DNA from: Schlegelella_A sp038318385
GTDB lineage: Bacteria; Pseudomonadota; Gammaproteobacteria; Burkholderiales; Burkholderiaceae_C
Length of the DNA: 64,000 nucleotides
Direction: 5' to 3'
Assembly: GCA_038318385.1 (NCBI GenBank)
Contig: JBBQCD010000013.1
Coordinates: 1-64,000, forward strand
Below, one piece after another: positions 15,801 to 24,606 of this stretch. The notes beneath the pieces are model-generated. The model was given only the letters and a program-made list of their open reading frames with translations. It did no database searches and was not told where the DNA came from. Within the stretch, counting starts at the first letter, position 1; every line of letters starts with the position of its first letter. The position numbers were made by a program, and so were the translations under genes.

Positions 15801-17687
15801 TCATGCATCGAGTCGCGCCTCGATGTTCGCCTTGGTCGCGCCAATCTCGGCCGGCAGGTGATACGCCAGCTGCTTGAAGAGGATTTCGTGAAGGCCCAGC
15901 TCCGCCTTCCATTCGGCAGGGTCGACGTTGATCACCGTATCGAAGCGGCCCCGGCTGAAATCAAGGCCGGTCCAGTCGAGATCCTCGTAGCGCGGCGAGA
16001 TGCCGAAGGCGTGCTCGGCGCCTGGGGACTTGCCTTCGCCGCCCTCCACGCGCTCGACGATCCATTGCAGCACGCGCATGTTCTCGCCGTACCCCGGCCA
16101 GACGAAGCCGCCATCGGCTCCCTTGCGGAACCAGTTGACGCAATAGACCTTCGGCAAGGTCGCACCGCTGGCCTCGAGCTTGGCGCCGAGGTCCAGCCAA
16201 TGCTGGAAGTAGTCGCTCATGTTGTAGCCGATGAAAGGCAGCATCGCGAACGGGTCGCGACGCACCACGCCCTGCTTGCCGGCGGCCGCGGCAGTCGTCT
16301 CGGACCCCATGGTCGCGGCCATGTAGACGCCCTCGAGCCAGCTGCGCGCCTCGGTGACCAGCGGCACCGTCGTCGAGCGTCGGCCGCCGAAGATGAAGGC
16401 GTCGATCGGCACGCCGGCGGGGTTGTCCCATTCGGGATCGAGCACCGGGTTGTGGGTAGCGCTGACGGTGAAGCGCGCGTTCGGATGCGCCGCCTTGGCG
16501 CCGGTCTCGGCGGCGATCTTCGGGGTCCAGTCGCGGCCCTGCCAGTCGGTCAGGTGGGCTGGCGGCTTGTCCGTCATGCCTTCCCACCAGACGTCGCCGT
16601 CGTCGGTCAGCGCGACGTTGGTGAAGATGACGTCGCGCTTCAGGCTCGCCATGCAGTTGGCGTTGGTCTTGTCGTTGGTCCCCGGGGCGACGCCGAAATA
16701 CCCGGCCTCCGGATTGATGGCGTAGAGGCGGCCATCTGCGTTCGGCTTGATCCAGGCGATGTCGTCACCGATCGTCGTCACTTCCCAACCCTTGAGCCCG
16801 GCGGGCGGGATCAGCATGGCGAAGTTGGTCTTGCCGCACGCGCTCGGGAAGGCCGCGGCCACGTGGTACTTGCGGCCCTGCGGCGAGGTCACGCCGAGCA
16901 CCAGCATGTGCTCGGCGAGCCAGCCCTGGTCGCGGCCCATCGTCGAGGCGATGCGCAGGGCGAAGCATTTCTTGCCCAGCAGGGCATTACCGCCGTAGCC
17001 CGAGCCGAAGCTCCAGATCTCCTGGGTCTCGGGGTAGTGGACGATGTACTTCGTCGAGTTGCACGGCCAGGCGACATCCTTCTCGCCCGGAGCGAGCGGC
17101 GCGCCGACGCTGTGCACGCAGGGTACGAAGTGCCCGTCCTCGCCCAGCAGTTCGAGGACCTTGCGGCCCATCCGGGTCATGATCTTCATGTTCACGGCGA
17201 CGTAGGCGCTGTCGGAGAGCTCGACCCCGATGTGCGCGATCGGCGAACCGAGCGGCCCCATCGAGAACGGCACCACGTACATCGTCCTGCCGCGCATCGA
17301 GCCCTGGAAGAGACCCGGCGTGCCATCGGCCTTGCCCGTCTGCAGCAGCGCGCGCATCTCCGCAGGTGCCATCCAGTTGTTGGTCGGGCCGGCATCCTCC
17401 TTGCGCTGCGCGCAGATGAAGGTGCGGTCCTCGACCCGGGCGACATCGCTCGGGCTGCTGCAGGCGAGGTAGCTGCCGGGACGCAGCTCGGGGTTGAGCT
17501 TGCGGAAGGTGCCGGCGGCGACGAGCCGTGCGCACAGCCGGTCGTATTCGGCCTGGCTGCCGTCGCACCAGTGAACGTCGCTGGCCTCGGTGAGGGCCGC
17601 GATCTCGGCGACCCAGGCGATCAGTTTGGGGTGGCGCACGTAGGAGGGAACGTTCAGGTGCAACCCCTCCATCAAGGGTCGGTTCAT
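15801..17687 (-). CDS. pckG: Phosphoenolpyruvate carboxykinase (GTP)
   Basis: This enzyme converts oxaloacetate and GTP to PEP, GDP and CO2 in gluconeogenesis. The 628-residue length is that of the GTP-dependent class. The hyper-reactive cysteine is Cys284 in FPSACGKTNFAML, which also forms the GTP-type P-loop. Other family segments are FICAQRKEDAGPTNNWM, FSMGPLGSPIAH, CNSTKYIVHYPE and FIFGGRRSTTVPLV. The ATG of MNRPLMEG was chosen; a longer in-frame extension is non-native. The GTP form, rather than the ATP enzyme PckA, occurs in several betaproteobacteria. It stands alone, reading away from the TupA-like gene. Confidence 0.97.
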   Translation of the reverse strand: MNRPLMEGLHLNVPSYVRHPKLIAWVAEIAALTEASDVHWCDGSQAEYDRLCARLVAAGTFRKLNPELRPGSYLACSSPSDVARVEDRTFICAQRKEDAGPTNNWMAPAEMRALLQTGKADGTPGLFQGSMRGRTMYVVPFSMGPLGSPIAHIGVELSDSAYVAVNMKIMTRMGRKVLELLGEDGHFVPCVHSVGAPLAPGEKDVAWPCNSTKYIVHYPETQEIWSFGSGYGGNALLGKKCFALRIASTMGRDQGWLAEHMLVLGVTSPQGRKYHVAAAFPSACGKTNFAMLIPPAGLKGWEVTTIGDDIAWIKPNADGRLYAINPEAGYFGVAPGTNDKTNANCMASLKRDVIFTNVALTDDGDVWWEGMTDKPPAHLTDWQGRDWTPKIAAETGAKAAHPNARFTVSATHNPVLDPEWDNPAGVPIDAFIFGGRRSTTVPLVTEARSWLEGVYMAATMGSETTAAAAGKQGVVRRDPFAMLPFIGYNMSDYFQHWLDLGAKLEASGATLPKVYCVNWFRKGADGGFVWPGYGENMRVLQWIVERVEGGEGKSPGAEHAFGISPRYEDLDWTGLDFSRGRFDTVINVDPAEWKAELGLHEILFKQLAYHLPAEIGATKANIEARLDA

Positions 17688-18023
17688 CGAGAAGATCCTG
17701 TCAATCCAAGGGGTTCGGAACGGCTCGAGAACGAGCCGGCTCGTGGGCTGAGGGCGTCTCGGGGCGTCGGCCGGGACCGGTCGGTAGGAAGCCGGTTCCA
17801 GCATGGCGGCGGGGTCGGCTGCGCATTGCGCGGCGCCCCAGAGCAGGCCTGATTCGCACCAGTGTAGTGTTGGGGCAAAGCGTGGGCCCGGCGTGGTTAT
17901 GCAAATCCGGAATGTCGCCATGCGACGCTCCGACGAACGGTCGTCGGCACTGGCTCATTTTGAGGAACCACTACCCGTCGTGTCGGCCGGCCAGTCAGCC
18001 CGCCGCGCAATAATCGCCCGACG
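17688..18023. other. 336-bp divergent regulatory gap upstream of pckG and the TupA-like gene
   Basis: No gene is supported in this stretch. It must contain the promoters of both flanking genes. One perfect hairpin (described separately) is the only structure I noticed; it is not followed by a T-tract, so an operator or RNA element is more likely than a terminator. Confidence 0.45.
17930..17947. promoter_or_regulatory. Perfect 7-bp inverted repeat in the pckG/TupA-like divergent region
   Basis: CCGACGA and TCGTCGG are separated by four bases. It lies about 75 bp upstream of the TupA-like start and about 245 bp upstream of pckG. It could be an operator for a dimeric regulator. Such short GC-rich palindromes also arise by chance. 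Confidence 0.3.
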
Positions 18024-18818
18024 ATGCGGCGCCGTACGCTCCTCCTGTCACCGTGGCTCTGCGCCCCGTTTGCTGCGACGGCCCTGCGGACCGGGCCGAA
18101 ACCGACGACGCCGCTGCGGCTCGGCGCCGATGTCGCGCTGGCGGACGCCGGCCTGGCGCGTTCGCTGCAGCAGGGCTTCGGCCGCGACACCGGCATCCCC
18201 GTGCAGGTGGTCCGCATGCCGGCGCTGGCGCTGCTCGAGGCCCTCGCCGCAGGCGAACTGGACGCCGGGCTGGCGAACGCGCCCGGGGCCGAAGAAAAGC
18301 TCGATGCCCAGGGGCTGGTCCATGACCGCCGCCGGATCGGCAGCGGCGAGTTCGTCCTCGTCGGCCCATTGCGACGCGGTCCCGGCCCCCTCGGCGGGTC
18401 CAGTCTCGCCGCCGCGCTGTCCCGGCTGCGCGAGGTGCTCAACCCCGATCCGGCCGCGCCCGTCTTCCTCACCGCGGGCGACGGCTCGGGCGCCCACGTG
18501 TTCGAGCAGGCGACCTGGCGGGAGGCCGGAATCGCGCCCGAGGCGCCCTGGTACGTGGTGGCCGCCCCGCGACTCGATCTCGTCAGCCAGGCACGCGCCC
18601 GCCGTGCCTACGCGATCGTCGAGCGCGGCGCATGGCTGACGCAGGGCGGCAATCCGCTCGCGATCCTCGTCGATCGCGACCCCCGCGGCGTCGAAAGCAT
18701 CCATGTGATGCGATCCTTCCGTTCCCCGCACCCGGCGGGCAAGCTGTTCCTGGCGTGGATCGCCGGCCCGCAGGGTCGGGCCGTGGTCGGACGGCAGCGC
18801 GGCTACCGCGCGGCCTGA
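18024..18818 (+). CDS. TupA-like periplasmic substrate-binding protein (tungstate/molybdate type)
   Basis: A signal-like N-terminus (MRRRTLLLSPWLCAPFAATAL) precedes a type II periplasmic-binding fold. Segments resembling TupA include LRLGADVALADAGLA, LPALA-like helix regions, and GDGSGAHVFEQATWREAGI followed by WYVVAA. RRAYAIVERGAWL matches the TupA tail motif. TupA proteins bind tungstate for an ABC importer. Here no permease or ATPase gene is nearby, but a MOSC-domain gene follows after 95 bp, which supports a link to Mo/W metabolism. The oxyanion specificity is inferred. Confidence 0.7.
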   Translation: MRRRTLLLSPWLCAPFAATALRTGPKPTTPLRLGADVALADAGLARSLQQGFGRDTGIPVQVVRMPALALLEALAAGELDAGLANAPGAEEKLDAQGLVHDRRRIGSGEFVLVGPLRRGPGPLGGSSLAAALSRLREVLNPDPAAPVFLTAGDGSGAHVFEQATWREAGIAPEAPWYVVAAPRLDLVSQARARRAYAIVERGAWLTQGGNPLAILVDRDPRGVESIHVMRSFRSPHPAGKLFLAWIAGPQGRAVVGRQRGYRAA

Positions 18819-18913
18819 CCCGGTGCGAGCCGGGCCCGCATCGGACCGCCGCGACGCGGGCGCGGGCGGGCAGGCACGGGCGCGGGCCCGGACCTTGCGG
18901 CATATTCCGTCTC

Positions 18914-19483
18914 GTGCCCACCCTGCTGAGCCTCAACACCGCGCCGGTCGGCCAGATCACCGTCGACGGCCGTCCTGTGGCCACGGCGATCGGCAAGCGC
19001 GGCGTCGACGGTCGGCGTCGCGTCGAACCGCTCGGCATCGAAGGGGATGCCCAGGCCGACCCGACGGTGCACGGCGGCCTGGCCCGGGCGGTCTATGCGT
19101 ACCCGAGCGAGCACTACCCGTTCTGGGAGACCTTGCGCGCGCAGTTCGGCCTGGCCCCCTGGGGCGAGCGATTGCCGCACGGCGCGCTGGGCGAGAACCT
19201 GACGATCGTCGGCCTGCTCGAATCCGGCACCTGGGTCGGCGACCTGTTGCGCTTCCCCAATTGCACGCTCGCCGTCAGCCAGCCGCGCTACCCGTGCTTC
19301 AAGCTGAACGCGGCGCTGGGCTTCAAGCAGGCGGCCAAGGCGATGGTTGCGCAGGCCTGGAGCGGCTTTTATCTGGCCGTACGCGAACCGGGGACCATCG
19401 CCGCCGGCGAGACCTTCGAGGTCGTGCCGGGGGCGCGCGAAGTCGGCATCGACGAGCTCTTTCGGGCGCGGGCCGGACGCTGA
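18914..19483 (+). CDS. MOSC-domain protein (YiiM-like)
   Basis: MOSC domains occur in molybdenum-cofactor sulfurases and related proteins that handle sulfur or N-hydroxylated compounds. The 189-residue protein shows IEGDAQADPTVHGGLARAVYAY, GALGENLTIVGL and the conserved cysteine in QPRYPCFKLNAAL. The start is a GTG (VPTLLSLNTAPVGQ), because that matches the YiiM N-terminus and no ATG lies nearby. The stop lies 10 bp from the convergent Old Yellow Enzyme gene. Pairing with the TupA-like gene suggests a shared Mo/W role. Confidence 0.85.
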   Translation: MPTLLSLNTAPVGQITVDGRPVATAIGKRGVDGRRRVEPLGIEGDAQADPTVHGGLARAVYAYPSEHYPFWETLRAQFGLAPWGERLPHGALGENLTIVGLLESGTWVGDLLRFPNCTLAVSQPRYPCFKLNAALGFKQAAKAMVAQAWSGFYLAVREPGTIAAGETFEVVPGAREVGIDELFRARAGR

Positions 19484-19493
19484 CCGGCAGCCC

Positions 19494-20597
19494 TCAAGCA
19501 GCGACCGGGTCGAGCACCGGGTAGTCCGTATAGCCCTCGGCACCACCGCCGTAGAGTGTCTTCTGGTCCAGAGCCGCCAGCGGTGCGCCGCTGCGCAGCC
19601 GCGCCACCAGGTCCGGGTTGGCGATGTAGGGACGTCCGAATGCCACCAGGTCGGCATCGCCGCTGGCAATGACGCGTTCGGCCATCGTCCGGTCGTAGCC
19701 GTTGTTCACCATCCAGGCGCCATCGGGGCTGCCGGCACGGAAGATCTCGCGCAGCGCGGCGTAGTCGAACGGGGCGATATCGCGCGCGCCACCCGTCTGG
19801 CCTTCGATCAGATGCAGATAGGCGAGCTGGTAACCGGCCACCAGCTCGACGACATGGCTGAAGAGCGCCTGGGCGTCGCTGTCCTGGCCGGCGCCGTTCG
19901 ACGGGGTGACCGGGGACAGCCGCAGCCCGACACGGCCGGCGCCGACTTCGTTGACGACCGCACCGACGACCTCGAGCAGCAGACGCGCGCGATTCGCGAT
20001 CGAGCCACCGTAGGCGTCACTCCGGTCGTTGATGCTGTCGCGCATGAACTGGTCGAGGAGATAGCCGTTGGCGCCGTGGAGCTCGACGCCGTCGAAGCCG
20101 GCGTCGAGCGCGCAGCGCGCCGCATGGGCATAGTCGGCGACCACGCGCGGCAGCTCGTCGGTGCGCAGCGCCCGCGGTTCGGAGACTTCGACGAAGCCCT
20201 GGGCCGTGAAGGTCTTGCCGACGGCACGTCGCGCGGTCGACGACACCGGCGGCTTGCCGCCGGGCTGCAGAGAGACGTGCGAGATCCGGCCGACGTGCCA
20301 GAGCTGGACGACGATCCGTCCGCCTTCGGCATGGACCGCGTCGGTCACCTTCTTCCAGGCGGCGACCTGCTCGGCGTTGTAGATCCCGGGCGTGTCGAGG
20401 TAGCCCTGGCCTTCGGCGCTGATCTGCGTCGCCTCGGAGACGATCAGCCCGGCGCTGGCGCGCTGCCGGTAGTAGGTCGCCATCAGGTCGGTCGGGACCT
20501 GCCGCGGGCCGGCGCGATCGCGCGTCAGCGGCGCCATCACGATGCGGTTGGCGGCGGCGATGGCGCCGAAGCGGAGGGGATCGAAGAGGCTGGTCAT
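19494..20597 (-). CDS. Old Yellow Enzyme family alkene reductase (NADH:flavin oxidoreductase)
   Basis: This 367-residue FMN-binding TIM-barrel protein reduces activated C=C bonds or nitro compounds. Motifs include LFDPLRFGAIAAANRIVMAPLTR, VQLWHVGRISH, and the His-x2-Asn substrate pair in VELHGANGYLLDQF (H-G-A-N). Further along are NDRSDAYGGSIANRARLLLEVV and VAFGRPYIANPDLV. It matches NemA-type reductases over its full length. The physiological substrate is unknown. It stands alone, divergent from rlmJ. Confidence 0.92.
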   Translation of the reverse strand: MTSLFDPLRFGAIAAANRIVMAPLTRDRAGPRQVPTDLMATYYRQRASAGLIVSEATQISAEGQGYLDTPGIYNAEQVAAWKKVTDAVHAEGGRIVVQLWHVGRISHVSLQPGGKPPVSSTARRAVGKTFTAQGFVEVSEPRALRTDELPRVVADYAHAARCALDAGFDGVELHGANGYLLDQFMRDSINDRSDAYGGSIANRARLLLEVVGAVVNEVGAGRVGLRLSPVTPSNGAGQDSDAQALFSHVVELVAGYQLAYLHLIEGQTGGARDIAPFDYAALREIFRAGSPDGAWMVNNGYDRTMAERVIASGDADLVAFGRPYIANPDLVARLRSGAPLAALDQKTLYGGGAEGYTDYPVLDPVAA

Positions 20598-20791
20598 GAA
20601 GGTCTTGTCGGTGCGGCGAAGGCGGCGAGGTTACGGGCTCGAGCGATCGCCCGCGGCCCACATGCCGGGCAGACCTGTGCTAGCAAAGTCCGCGCCTCCC
20701 GACCCCGAGTCTTATTTCGGCGCCTCGGTCCCTCAGGGTCCGGACGTGGTGGGCACCGTACAGTCCGGACTTCACCCACCAGCCCGTCCCG

Positions 20792-21634
20792 ATGCTCGCC
20801 TACCGACACGCGTTCCACGCCGGCAACCATGCCGACGTCCTCAAGCACACCGTGCTGACCCGCGTGCTGCGCCACATGAACCTGAAGGCCAAGAGCTACC
20901 GCCTCGTCGACACCCACGCCGGCGCCGGCGGCTATTCGCTCGAAGGGCGCTATGCGCAGAAGAAGGGCGAGTACGCGCAAGGCATCCTGCGGTTGTGGGA
21001 GCGTGACGACCTGCCGGAAGCGCTCGCGGACTATGTGGCCCGCGTGCGCGCCTTCAACCCGGACGGCCAGCTCGAGCAATACCCGGGCTCCCCGGCCTTC
21101 GCGCAGATGCTGCTGCGGGGGCAGGACCAGTTGCGCCTGTTCGAGCTCCATCCCACCGATCACCGCATCCTTGCTTCCTACCTGGGTGCGGTCAGAGGCG
21201 CCGAGGTCTACGACAGCGACGGCTTCGCCGGCCTCAAGGGCCAGGTGCCGCCGTCGAGCCGGCGCGGCGTGGTCCTGATGGATCCGAGCTACGAGGGCAA
21301 CGGCGACTACGGCCGCGTGATCGCATCGCTGCGCGAGGCCATCGGCCGCTTTGCCGAAGGCGTCTACATCGTCTGGTATCCGCAGGTCACGAAGGTCGAG
21401 GCCGCGCGCCTGCCGCACCGGCTCGAGGCGCTGGCACCCAAGGGCTGGCTGCACGCGCGCCTGACGGTGCAGGTGCCCGACACCCTCGGCTTCGGCCTGG
21501 CCGGCAGCGGCGTCTTCGTCATCAACCCGCCGCACACGCTGCATGCCGAGATGGAAGTGGTACTGCCCTACCTGACCGAGGTGCTGGGTCAGTACGACGG
21601 CGCGAACTACCTGCTCGAGCAGCGCCCGGCCTGA
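20792..21634 (+). CDS. rlmJ: 23S rRNA (adenine2030-N6)-methyltransferase RlmJ
   Basis: RlmJ methylates A2030 of 23S rRNA using S-adenosylmethionine. The 280-residue protein begins MLAYRHAFHAGNHADVLKH, the RlmJ hallmark. The SAM motif VDTHAGAGGYSL is present. The catalytic N6-adenine loop reads DPSYEG, whereas most N6-methyltransferases have DPPY; the first and last residues are kept. The EHEYG-like helix insertions and C-terminal motif SGVFVINPPHTL are typical. It is monocistronic in appearance, followed by the CoA-transferase after 70 bp. Confidence 0.93.
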   Translation: MLAYRHAFHAGNHADVLKHTVLTRVLRHMNLKAKSYRLVDTHAGAGGYSLEGRYAQKKGEYAQGILRLWERDDLPEALADYVARVRAFNPDGQLEQYPGSPAFAQMLLRGQDQLRLFELHPTDHRILASYLGAVRGAEVYDSDGFAGLKGQVPPSSRRGVVLMDPSYEGNGDYGRVIASLREAIGRFAEGVYIVWYPQVTKVEAARLPHRLEALAPKGWLHARLTVQVPDTLGFGLAGSGVFVINPPHTLHAEMEVVLPYLTEVLGQYDGANYLLEQRPA

Positions 21635-21704
21635 GCGCCGCACGCCTCGCGACGGGCCGACGCCGGCCTCGCGCCCGCCACGGCTGCACGCGGCGCGCAC
21701 TACC

Positions 21705-22928
21705 ATGCGAGGCATGGATGCTCCTGCCGCTTTCGGCCCGCTGGCGGGCCTCAAGGTCGTCGAGCTCGGCCAGCTGATCGCCGGGCCGTTCGCCGCCAAG
21801 ACGCTCGCCGACTTCGGCGCCGATGTCATCAAGATCGAGCCGCCGCCGACGTCGACCGCACCCGGCGGCGACCCGCTGCGCCAATGGCGGCTGCTGCTCG
21901 ACGGCACCAGCGTGTGGTGGCAGGTCCAGTCGCGCAACAAGAAGAGCGTGGCGCTCGACCTGAAGGATGCCGATGCCCGCGTCAGCGTGCGCCGGCTGAT
22001 CGACGAGGCCGACGTCCTGATCGAGAACTTCAAGCCCGGCGTGATGGAGGCCTGGGGCCTGGGCTACGAGGCGCTGGCCGCGACCAACCCGGGGCTGATC
22101 ATGCTGCGCATCAGCGGCTACGGCCAGACCGGGCCGTACAAGGACCGGCCGGGCTTCGGCGTCGTTGCCGAAGCGATGGGCGGGTTGCGCCACCTGACCG
22201 GCGAGCCCGGAAGGGTGCCGGTGCGCGTCGGGGTCAGCATCGGCGACACGTTGGCTTCGCTGCACGGCGTCATCGGCATCCTGATGGCGCTGCAGCATCG
22301 CCATGCGAGCGTCAGCGCCGAAGCCCCGAAGGGACGGGGCCAGGTGGTGGACGTGGCGCTCTACGAGGCGGTGTTCAACTGCATGGAGAGCCTGCTGCCC
22401 GAATACAGCGCCTTCGGCGCGGTGCGCGAAGCGGCAGGTTCGGCGCTCCCCGGCATCGCGCCGACCAACGCCTACGCCTGCAGCGACGGCTGGGTCCTGG
22501 TCGCCGGCAACGGCGACTCGATCTTCCGGCGTCTGATGGTGGTCATCGGCCGCGCCGACCTCGGCGCGCGGCCGGAGCTGGCGCAAAACGCCGGGCGCGT
22601 CGTCCACGTCGCCGAGATCGATGCGGCGATCTCGGCCTGGACCGCCGCGCGCCGCGTGGAGGACGTGCTCACGGAACTCCACGGCGCGAGCGTCCCCGCC
22701 GGGCGCATCTACACCGCACGCGACATCGCCGAGGATCGTCACTACCGGGCGCGCGGCATGATCGAGCGCGTGGTCACCGCCGAGGGCGCCACGGTCGAGG
22801 TTCCGGGGATCGTGCCCAAGCTCAGCCTGACCCCCGGCCGCATCGCGCGGCGTGCGCCGCGTCTGGGCGAGCACACCGCGGAAGTCCTGCACCCGCCCGG
22901 CCCGAAGGCCCCCGAAGCCGGCGGTTGA
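21705..22928 (+). CDS. Class III CoA-transferase (CaiB/BaiF family)
   Basis: This 407-residue enzyme would move CoA between carboxylic acids through an aspartyl-CoA intermediate. It opens with LAGLKVVELGQLIAGPFAAK and DFGADVIKIEPP. The usual NKKSVALDLKD and RISGYGQTGPYKDRPGFG segments follow. The catalytic aspartate lies in GVSIGDTLAS near residue 180. The acyl groups are not predictable; succinyl-CoA:malate-type enzymes have a similar RPGFG...GLRHLTG pattern. A second ATG nine bases downstream is an equally possible start. It converges on the YihY gene. Confidence 0.9.
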   Translation: MRGMDAPAAFGPLAGLKVVELGQLIAGPFAAKTLADFGADVIKIEPPPTSTAPGGDPLRQWRLLLDGTSVWWQVQSRNKKSVALDLKDADARVSVRRLIDEADVLIENFKPGVMEAWGLGYEALAATNPGLIMLRISGYGQTGPYKDRPGFGVVAEAMGGLRHLTGEPGRVPVRVGVSIGDTLASLHGVIGILMALQHRHASVSAEAPKGRGQVVDVALYEAVFNCMESLLPEYSAFGAVREAAGSALPGIAPTNAYACSDGWVLVAGNGDSIFRRLMVVIGRADLGARPELAQNAGRVVHVAEIDAAISAWTAARRVEDVLTELHGASVPAGRIYTARDIAEDRHYRARGMIERVVTAEGATVEVPGIVPKLSLTPGRIARRAPRLGEHTAEVLHPPGPKAPEAGG

Positions 22929-22982
22929 TCCTCCGACCCGGGCGCAACAGCGAGCGGGGCCGGCAAAGAGTCATCCGCGGCG

Positions 22983-24050
22983 TCAGCTGGATCGCTTTGC
23001 CGGCCTGGCGCGCCGTGAACGCGCCTTGGGCGTGGCGGGCGACGCGACGGCAGCAGTGCGGCGCGTCGGCGTCGCGACCGGCGCTGACGCGGGTGCAATG
23101 CGGCGTGCGGGCGGAGGTGAGGACGCCATCGGCGCGATCGGCACGCTCTGGGTGTGGAACGCCTTCGGCGGCGCGTCGGGGTTTGCGCGGCCGATGCGCT
23201 CGTACTCGGAAATCACCTGCGCGCCGAGCAAGAGCAGCGTCGCCGCGATTTCCAGGCTCAGCAGGACGACGATGGCGGTCGTCAGCGATCCGTAGACGAC
23301 ATTGACCTGGGAAAGCGTCGCGAAGTACCAGACCAGCAGATGCCGCGTGATCTCCCAGAGCAGCGCCGCCGTGACCGCTCCGATCAACGCGTGGCGCAGC
23401 TTCAGCCGGCCGACCGGCATCACCAGGTAGACGGAGGTCAGGACGAAGATCTCGCCAGCCAGGCCGAGCAGGTACAGCAGCACGCCCGAGAGACCGTTCA
23501 GCGACCAGTCGCGTCCGAACAGCGAGATGCTTTCCTGGCCGATGGCCTGCAGGCTGCCGGCGACCAGCGTCACCAGCAGCAGGCCGATGCCCAGCGACAG
23601 GATGTAGCAGTAAGGCATCAGCGCCGAGATGATGAAACGGCGCCGGCGCACCGCGACGCGGTGGATGAAGATCACCGACATCGCGTTCTCGAGCACCGTG
23701 AACGCGAGCGAGCTGAAGAACAGCATCGTCGCCAGCAGCACCCAGCCGATCGATCCCTGGTGTTCCAGGAAGTTGGCGAGCTCCTTGACGATGGGACGCG
23801 ACTGCCCCGGCACCAGCCATTCGAGGTAACGACCGAGCGTGGACAGCAACTCGCCCTGGTCGACCAGCTGCGACAGCGCGATGACCGTGAGGATCAGCAG
23901 CGGAACGATCGACAGCAGCGCGTAGTAGGCGACCGCGCCGGCGAGCAGCAGACCCTGGTTGGCCCGGAACGCGCGCAGCGTGCGCCACGCGAACGTGCCC
24001 GGGTGGCGCAGGACTTCCTGCGTCGACGGATGAAGGTGGAGGATGCGCAT
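22983..24050 (-). CDS. YihY/BrkB family inner-membrane protein
   Basis: This 355-residue integral membrane protein has about six helices of the virulence-factor-BrkB/UPF0761 type. Signature stretches are AFRANQGLLLAGAVAYYALL, SIVPLLILTVIALSQ, and an internal GVLLYLLGLAGEIF...YLVMPVGR. The last 50 residues are a disordered Pro/Ala/Arg-rich tail. The biochemical function of the family is not known; early links to tRNA processing (the name RNase BN) were not upheld. It begins 25 bp after the CBS gene, likely one transcript. Confidence 0.87.
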   Translation of the reverse strand: MRILHLHPSTQEVLRHPGTFAWRTLRAFRANQGLLLAGAVAYYALLSIVPLLILTVIALSQLVDQGELLSTLGRYLEWLVPGQSRPIVKELANFLEHQGSIGWVLLATMLFFSSLAFTVLENAMSVIFIHRVAVRRRRFIISALMPYCYILSLGIGLLLVTLVAGSLQAIGQESISLFGRDWSLNGLSGVLLYLLGLAGEIFVLTSVYLVMPVGRLKLRHALIGAVTAALLWEITRHLLVWYFATLSQVNVVYGSLTTAIVVLLSLEIAATLLLLGAQVISEYERIGRANPDAPPKAFHTQSVPIAPMASSPPPARRIAPASAPVATPTRRTAAVASPATPKARSRRARPAKRSS

Positions 24051-24075
24051 CGGCGGCCGACGCCGCGATCATCGC

Positions 24076-24492
24076 TCAGTCGGGCGAAGAGATCTCGCGC
24101 AGGACTTCGTCGGTGTGCTGAGACTGGCGCGTGGCCAGGTCGCCCAGGGCGACGATGCCGACGATCTCGCGCGCGGCGTTGAGAACCGCGAGGCGCCGCA
24201 CCTGATCGGTTCCCATCTGCTCGATCACGCTCTCGACGCTGTCGTCCTCGGCGCAGCAACGGACGTCGGCGGTCATCACGTCGGACACCAGCGCCTCCTG
24301 CGGAACCATGCCTTCGGCGACCCCGCGGACGGTGATGTCGCGGTCGGTGACCATGCCGGCCAGCGCCTTGCCGTCGGCCACCGGCAAGGCGCCGACGTCG
24401 ATCGCCCGCATGCGCTGGGCGGCGTGCTGGATGGTGTCGTCGCGCTGGATCAGCTCGACGTCGCGGGTCATGATGTCGCCGATGCGGGTCAT
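24076..24492 (-). CDS. Tandem CBS-domain protein
   Basis: The 138-residue protein consists almost entirely of two CBS motifs. The first is RIGDIMTRDVELIQRDDTIQ...MRAIDVGALPVADGKALAGMVTDRDI. The second is SDVMTADVRCCAEDDSVE...RLAVLNAAREIVGIVALGDL. CBS pairs bind adenosine-containing ligands and act as sensors of energy state. No catalytic domain is attached. The ATG of MTRIGDIMT was selected. It lies between livF (114 bp upstream) and the YihY gene (25 bp downstream). Confidence 0.88.
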   Translation of the reverse strand: MTRIGDIMTRDVELIQRDDTIQHAAQRMRAIDVGALPVADGKALAGMVTDRDITVRGVAEGMVPQEALVSDVMTADVRCCAEDDSVESVIEQMGTDQVRRLAVLNAAREIVGIVALGDLATRQSQHTDEVLREISSPD

Positions 24493-24606
24493 GGCGTGCT
24501 CCTGGTGCAATGACGCGCAGGGTAGGGCCGCCGGCAACGCGGGCGTACAAGCGCCGCGGCCGATCGGCTGTCGGACAGCGCCGCGCAGCGCGCCCGGTGC
24601 CGCGGT

